64,000 nucleotides of DNA, taken from positions 2,294,001-2,358,000 of the forward strand of contig JAKULF010000007.1 in NCBI GenBank assembly GCA_022661535.1, read 5' to 3'. Within the stretch, counting starts at the first letter, position 1, and each line of letters opens with the position of its first letter. The translations under genes were made by a program, and so were the position numbers. This stretch comes from Eutypa lata. Its lineage: Eukaryota > Ascomycota > Sordariomycetes > Xylariales > Diatrypaceae. This document shows, one piece after another, positions 58,319-64,000 of this stretch. The notes under the pieces were generated by a model. It did not search any database and had not been told where the DNA came from. It saw only the letters and a program-made list of their open reading frames with translations.

Positions 58319-59465
58319 TTGAAGCTTACTTATAGGTACCGCTTCCAGGGGTTATTGTTATCAGCTCAGGCCTTAGGCACATTTCATGTTGATGTGGCGG
58401 CCAACGGGAGCAACAGGATTCAGCCGCGTTGCATATTAATTGTGGAACATATTTGCTATGGAAAGGTCGCTCATGTAAAGGTAGCAGATTCTTCAAACGC
58501 ATCGTCGGAGCACGTTGCAACTTGTGAGGGATAGTTCTGGCTTGGTAAGTCGGAAAGGAATTTTGATGAAATCACACCCCGTTTCACTTGTATTATGAGC
58601 TCTTAAGTTCAATACGGGGGTAACTGCTGTGGCTTGTTGTTGTATCATGTTAGAACATTAGGGAGAACCTATACCATCAATACAGAGCATATAACCACCT
58701 CGATGCAGTCCCTAATAGCCATTCATTCGGATCGCATACAAGTTCTACTAAGTCCGTTCAGTTCAAACCCCATATTCGGTTGCTTGCGGCACGTGCTGAC
58801 CCAGAAGATGAAAGCGATTTCCGCATCTTGGTTGACGACGAGGTCATCAAAATAGATTACCATCGACGCTACCCTGCATAACATCGATGATATGTGTTTT
58901 GAGCCTCCTCTGGTATCCCTGCCACCTCCTCTTCCATCTGGCGTTGGGAATACGGCGCGTACCTCCCGCAATCCCACGAACTGGAGACCTTCGCTTTCCT
59001 GCGGTCTCGAAAACACATCTCCCCGGAATCACGAATACTTGGCATCCTACTCAGATGATCATCTTGAGCTTCGTGTAGGATGAACAATCCAGTCCGGCAT
59101 CTACGAGGTCACCTGTCCTCGCTTGAGTTCAATGGTAGCTGTGAAGATTTATGCGTTTTCCATAGGGGATGCCTTATCTATAAGCGGAGACGATGGCGTG
59201 CCAATGGATAGCAGACTGCCAACTCGGCCCTTCTTTCCTCGGCTATATGGCTGAGGAAGGGAATGTCATTGTGTTTATCATGGCCTGCATCATCGACTGT
59301 CGTCATGCCAAGGTGGAAGACTTCGCTCCGTACCAACTGGCTTCATCAAACTTGCACAAGTTGGGGATCAAGTACGTGATATCAACAAGCATAACGGATT
59401 TCCTCATTCACGACAGGGAAGCAATCTTCATCGATTTTGAATCTGCTTTGCGGCTACCTAGCTAG
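58319..59465 (+). pseudogene. Decayed fungal protein-kinase-like gene
   Basis: Pieces of one kinase-like protein follow each other in the right order but in different frames. Frame from 58319: LTYRYRFQGLLLSAQALGTF, VAANGSNRIQPRCILIVEHI, a TAG at 58532, FWLGKSERNFDEITP, a TAA near 58606, VQYGGNCCGL, EHITTSMQSLIAIHSDRIQV and SSNPIFGCLRHVL. A shift near 58800 leads to EDESDFRILVDDEVIKIDYH and RRYPA. Further shifts give CFEPPLVSLPPPLPSG with RTSRNPTNWRPS, then KTHLPGITNTWHP, then DDHLELRVG, and finally from about 59193 QWIADCQLGPSFLGYMAEEG, SSNLHKLGI and HDREAIFIDFESALR. LGP.FLGH..E.G...GF and the late IDFE.A pattern belong to fungal kinase-like proteins of the aminoglycoside-phosphotransferase fold, whose HGD catalytic loop should lie just after HKLGI; here that position reads KYVISTSI, so it is also lost. 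The initiator position reads TTG. At least two stops and three or more frameshifts make a functional product impossible. Confidence 0.8.
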
Positions 59466-60808
59466 CGCTGATCAGCTGGATCATGAGCTCAGCATGCTGC
59501 AGGATTAGTTAAGAGACACGTCGGGAAGAGCGGGGGGGCTGGGTCGTTAAAGATGGTTCCAATTGAGATCCCAGTGTTGATTTTTACGACGGGCGGTGAA
59601 ATTATGTCACAATATCATTAAATAATTGATTGTGATGCACATTCATCCCATTGGTTACCTGAAATTCCCAAGGTCAAGAGGAAGGGAAAGAATATCATAA
59701 TTGGCGGGGGGGATACAGGAGGGCTTAATAAGTCCAGCCCTGCCCTGGGGATAGGGGTATGAACCATGCACTATACAATGACAAATACTTATTTATAGCA
59801 ATATGCAATAGTTGCGTACCACGGATTATCGTGCGGCTAAGTACCCAAGTATCCAATATTGGATATATTGCATGCAAGGCAATCATTATCCTACCGCAGA
59901 TGTGGTTTGCCTGATGTTGTTTTTAAGTTAAATGTGCATAACCTCGGATCCAATTGAAATGCCCTTACTTATCACCCCACCCACCCGTGGCTATGTGGCA
60001 CATTTCATCATCTCACATGCGTTGTAATATGTATGTCCCACCCGATACCTACGCGATACAGTCAGCCTGATCATCCCGTCCCATTTCTTTTCAATATGCA
60101 GAGTCTGGTTAGTTCCGAATTCGCACAGAAAACGCCATCTGACTTAGACACCCCAACTCACCGCCACCCGCCTTGTGAATTACTTACTTACCACAGTCAT
60201 GTCAAGCCACGATAATCGCCGTGTGATATTGAATCTTCCCGGAATTCCGAGGAATGAAAAAAAATTGACATATCGGGCCTTTATGGAAAAGACCTATCCT
60301 ATTTGCCTATGTAGCTACTTTGGGGGCCAATGGAAGCAAATCAGGTCTTCGGCCCTCCGGAAGCTGTTATTATTTCACCCTTACTTGGGAGGCAGGCAGT
60401 GAATGTTGTTTGCAGCCTAAAGTCTGATGTGGCAGGATGAATCAATGAATAACACAGGACAGTGACTTACTAACGTAACTCGTATCCTGCTGTGACAGGT
60501 GGCTCGTCACTGTATATGTAGGTAAGAAGTAGGGAACTAGCGCCTACTCTATGCACACAGGTTTGGACCAGCCCGTTCCTTCCCCGCAAAGCAAGGTATA
60601 TGACGATGTCATCATGAATATAAGTAGGCGGCTTTGTCTGTCTTAGAAATGTGGGAGGACTTCTCTTTTGTCAACAACTTAAGCCTCCCGACGATATTGT
60701 TAAGTGGCGGGTTTGTCTACCTGACGGAGAGCCCTACCTTGGTGGTTTCAAACATATTCAATACACCTATCTCAACATACATACTATTATCAAGAATACC
60801 CGGCAACG
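59466..60808. other. Intergenic region between the pseudogene and the hydrolase
   Basis: No supported gene. A 75-codon frame at 60175-60402 (+) contains VILNLPGIPRNEKKLTYRAF and looks somewhat protein-like, possibly another gene fragment, but I recognise no family. Confidence 0.45.
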
Positions 60809-62320
60809 ATGGCTCGCATTGGCCTTTCAGTACTTGTTGCGGCGTCAACGGTCTCGCTCGTGACATGCCTATGCCAAAATCTCACGATACCCCTCTCCAT
60901 ATCGGCCCAAAACGCCAAGTTCGCCTTCACCGTGCCGTCTAGCAATATTGAGGTTACGGACTTCATCCTCAACCTCGCACAACAAGGAGGCAGCTTCGCA
61001 AGTGATGTCCAAACAGGCGTAAGTCCCGATCACCCAAATCAGGAGACATGAGAAAGGCTGACGTCAGCACAAAATAAAAGTCCGCCATGGTATCTGGTAA
61101 CTACTCTATCGCGGCACAGTACTGCACGCCGGACTCGGGACTCGTCAAAGGTCTGCAGATTCTGACGCATGGCGTCGGCTTTGACCGGTCGTACTGGGAT
61201 CTCCCTATCAACAACTACAACTACAGCTATGTGGCCCAGGCACTGGAGCGAGGGTACAGCACTTTCGCTTATGACCGTCTTGGCATTGGGCAATCATCAC
61301 ACGGGGAACCACTCAACGAGATCCAGTCGACATTAGAGGTAGCCGCACTTCGAGCCCTCACCACAGGTTTGCGGGACCTTACGCTCCCCGGTATTGTCGA
61401 CTCCTACAGCAAGATCTTCCACGTCGGTCACAGTTTCGGTTCCATCCAGGTGAGCACCTAGGATAAATTCTCTTCCCGTTTAACCTGTTTTGGGGGATTC
61501 TGGTGTCGGATTACATTATTTGATCAGCCAAGTGCTTCAAGTCGTTTTTGGAGTATACCCACTAACCCGAAACGCAACGCAGTCATACGGTCTTACAGCA
61601 GAGGTGGCAGCAGAGGGCAACGGCGAGAATATCTCGGACGGAATCGCGCTCACGGGATTTACCTCGGCGCCCCAGTTCGTCCCATACTTCCTATACGGAG
61701 GGCAATTTGTGTCTGCGCCCACACTTCCGGCCCTCCAAGCATCCTACGCCAATGGCTATCTCGCGGCCGGCAGCGAATCGGCCGTGCAGTCCAATTTCTT
61801 CGCGCCCGGCACGTTCGAGCCGGAAATGCTGGCATTGGCGATGCAGACGGGCCAGCCCGTCACGGTCGGTGAGCTCCTGACGCTCGCGGCTCCGGCGTCG
61901 GCACCGAATGGATATGCGGGACCGGTTCTGGTAGTCACCGGAGGTAAGTTCCTTACCCCCCCTTTCTCCTCACCCCTTAGAATCGCAACCCCACTCCCCT
62001 ACGTAGGGCGAATCGCTGATAAGAGCCTGTTATTCCCTGGCTTCTGTAGATCGCGATATCCCTTTCTGCGGTGGTAACTGCACGACATCAAACTCTTCAT
62101 ACCCAGCCCTAGTACAGTCGAATTTCGCCAATGCGAGCAATTTTCAGGCAACTGTCGTCCCTGGTGCTGGACACGGCTTGAACCTGGTGAGTTCCTGTGG
62201 AAATCTTGCGCTTGTCCCGTTGTTATCATTGGAGATTTTTGCTGATCTGGATGACAGGAGTATACACACCCTATAACCTACGGGGCCATTCTTGACTTCT
62301 TCGATAAATACGCCACTTGA
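60809..62320 (+). CDS. Secreted alpha/beta-hydrolase
   Basis: Five exons, 60809-61018, 61081-61449, 61583-61943, 62050-62186 and 62258-62320, join in phase to 379 residues. A signal peptide is clear (MARIGLSVLVAASTVSLVTC, cleavage about residue 20-22). The alpha/beta-hydrolase core shows ILTHGVGFDRSYWD with the oxyanion HGVGFD element, FAYDRLGIGQSSHGEPL, the nucleophile elbow GHSFGS with Ser188, DGIALTGFTS, VLVVTGDRDIPFCGGNC supplying the acid (Asp314 or Asp316), and VVPGAGHGLNL with His355. Introns fall at IQ/SYGL, TG/DRD and NL/EYTH, each restoring a family pattern. Asn-X-Ser/Thr sites (NLT, NAS and others) fit secretion. This resembles the fungal group of AB-hydrolase-1 proteins found near secondary-metabolite and plant-interaction loci, but substrate is unknown; esterase or lactonase activity is a guess. 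Confidence 0.9.
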
Positions 62321-63152
62321 TAAACGTTGTTTGATGGCTTTGGTTCTAGCAGAACTTCTTTAATTACCTGTACAGAAGTAATCCTAGATTGCGAGTAGTG
62401 TCTAAGAAATAGAATAAATTCTTAGTTTTATATGGGCTACTTGGGAAATCCGACGTGCCGTAACTTCCCGACAATAGTGTGGAATGACGGAAGGCTATGT
62501 ATGGCACCACAGAGAATAATACCCAAGAGGCACGAAGGCTGTTTTGTCGCTTGTAGTATCGCGATTTACCATAAATTGAAAGCTCATATTGCTCATTGCA
62601 GCGGGGTAGTTCTAGAATCTTTCATAGTTGTAGCTGTAAGCTTTTCCTAAGAAACCGCGTGCAATCAACGTGAAGTACAAGCGGAATTTGTTAGTATAAG
62701 CACGTATTACTTTATATAAAAGTTGAATATAAGTACATGCAAGCTGATGGACATTCCAGAATCTAAATGTTGATGTATGACAAGGTATTATGTATATGTC
62801 ACGTTCTACGCGAATATTAGGGAGACAAGGCGATAACCACTGTATTATCGATGGTCCGAAACCTAACCTTCCAGGAATTCTAGGAAAGTGACAGCCTTTA
62901 GTTAGACCTATATACATATACCCGGCAAACAGGTGATTATACTAAACACCGGCCGTCACCTGACAGTATAAGTCTCATGTTCAGCATATACTGGGGTATA
63001 TAATAGACCGGAGCTCTAGCTACATGTGACTTGGTACCTCACAGACTTCAGACTCCTTGAAGCCTTCTGGATATTTCTCAACTAGACGCCTCATTTCGAC
63101 CATTGCCCTAGGAATTATTTAGTACGAAGCAGCTGGAAGGATATGTTATGAC
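62321..63152. other. 3'-3' intergenic region
   Basis: Convergent flanks of the hydrolase and kinase genes. A weak frame at 62612-62917 (-) has no recognisable content. Confidence 0.5.
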
Positions 63153-64000
63153 CTACGTTGCTCTGAATCTAGGTTCCTTTGGGAAAAGAGCAGAGTGTAG
63201 TAAGTCGTATCGCCTTGCATCAAGTTAGTGACAGTGAACTTCTGAGTGTTGGTGTTTCACATACATAGCATATAATGCGAAGCGGTCTTCGAAGTCCTCC
63301 TCTGGCTTTGAAGGAAGGATGTTCTTGAAATATTCTTTGACATAGGCTCGACCCATTCGATAACGAGGAGCTCTACAGCATGCTAGATCCGCTTCAGAGA
63401 ACATTAGCAGAGAGAAAACAGGGTATTGTCTCATAGGAGCACCAACATTCATGATGGCCCCAGAAGGCACAAGAGTCAAACATCATCACCTCATCTGTGG
63501 CTGCATCCGGCTTGACATTACCGGGCCAGACATCGGAATGGCAAAGGCAGGGCTCAATGAAGTTTTCTCCGGTCTCCATGGGTCGAAGTAAACGAGGAAT
63601 CACCTTCTCATACATGGCAAGTTTCAGCTGATTCAACTCCTCGTCCACGCCGTGAGAACGTTCTTCCTCATCAAAAATCTTCTTCATCGCATTAGTAAAC
63701 CACTCGGTCCAGGTGTCCGTCCAAGTATTGTTGTTTGGCACAAAGGCAAGGTGGGTATTGAGATGAAACCCGTATTTTCCTGTTGGCGATTTCCCCATGC
63801 TGTTGTTGTGAAGCTTGGCTAGGACTTGTCCGAACCTAGCTGGATCAGGGAGATCATCTGTCATTTCCACGTATTCGCAGATATAGAAATGCATATTGGG
63901 AATCGACTTGTAAGATCCCCAGGCTTGAGGGGTCGGGACATTATCTGGGATAAAGAAATGGACGGTATTCTCGGATTCGAAGGTGCCTTCCATCATTTCG
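63153..64000 (-). CDS. Fructosamine-3-kinase-like protein (PF03881 type), 5' end outside the window
   Basis: Partial gene entering from the right edge. Exons within the window: beyond 64000 to 63447, 63391-63265 and 63213-63153; introns are 55 bases (GTTGGT donor) and 51 bases (GTATGT donor, CACTAAC branch). Recognisable pieces: TPQAWGSYKSIPNMHFYICE, FGQVLAKLHNNS, GKYGFHLNTHLAF, TWTDTWTEWF, PCLCHSDVWPGNVKPD in the place of the catalytic loop, MMFDSCAFWGHHE across the first splice to SDLACCRAPRYRMG, and after the second splice AMRYDLLHSALFPKEPRFRA before a TAG stop. Family members phosphorylate ketosamines (fructosamines, ribulosamines), helping remove them from glycated proteins; many fungal copies are of unknown substrate. 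The catalytic HGD is HSD here (63540-63532), an unusual change of Gly to Ser. The frame remains open to the edge, and the missing part should hold the ATP-binding N-terminal lobe. Confidence 0.88.

Noticed and set aside
56656..64000. Secondary-metabolite or defence gene cluster at the right end
   Set aside because: No backbone enzyme, NLR, transporter or pathway-specific regulator is present; the genes belong to unrelated families and differ in orientation.

Overview
The window reads as nuclear DNA of a filamentous ascomycete (Pezizomycotina, probably a Sordariomycete). Reasons: short spliceosomal introns with GTAAGT-like donors, CTAAC-like branch points and CAG/TAG acceptors in almost every gene; widely spaced genes on both strands; and typical fungal proteins (DUF6536 membrane protein, Mnn9/Anp1 mannosyltransferase, Nem1 phosphatase, fungal DUF1761 protein). 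I saw no tRNA, rRNA, CRISPR array, operon or secondary-metabolite backbone gene. Gene models were built by hand-splicing the reading frames so that phases match; coordinates are the outer limits of each coding region and the exons are in the evidence text. Family names come from recognising motifs, not from a search.

Layout. 1-12.5 kb: mitochondrial NAD+ carrier (-), complex III subunit QCR7 (+), Golgi mannan polymerase subunit of the Mnn9/Anp1 family (-), and an AlkA/Mag1-type DNA glycosylase (+). 12.5-21 kb: a gene-poor stretch holding one polytopic membrane-protein gene broken by an in-frame TGA. 21-29 kb: an LRR protein of the fungal Mhp1/PPP1R37 type (+) and a three-exon DUF6536 membrane protein (-). 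29-31.5 kb: no gene seen. 31.5-47.1 kb is the housekeeping core: a small conserved protein (+), NHP2 (+), a DUF1761 membrane protein (-), NEM1 (-), eIF2B beta/GCD7 (+), a large low-complexity protein with a PPPPY motif (+), and the NatA catalytic subunit ARD1 (-). 48-49.7 kb: a single-exon polytopic membrane protein (-). 49.7-56.6 kb: about 7 kb without an intact gene, containing a decayed reverse-transcriptase-type RNase H fragment. 56.6-64 kb looks accessory: an RBR (RING-IBR-RING) E3 ubiquitin ligase, a frameshifted pseudogene of a fungal kinase-like protein, a secreted alpha/beta hydrolase, and a fructosamine-3-kinase-like gene that runs off the right edge.

Most genes are unrelated housekeeping functions (translation initiation, snoRNP, protein N-acetylation, lipid-phosphatase control, respiration, cell-wall mannan), so neighbours do not form a pathway. 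The points most worth a second look are the clean in-frame TGA inside the membrane-protein gene, the multiply broken kinase-like pseudogene, the retroelement relic whose conserved Trp is now TGA, three introns whose length is a multiple of three and that contain no stop, and several conserved proteins with unusual details (tandem repeats in the RBR ligase, HSD in place of HGD in the kinase). I did not find convincing evidence for a novel multi-gene system.
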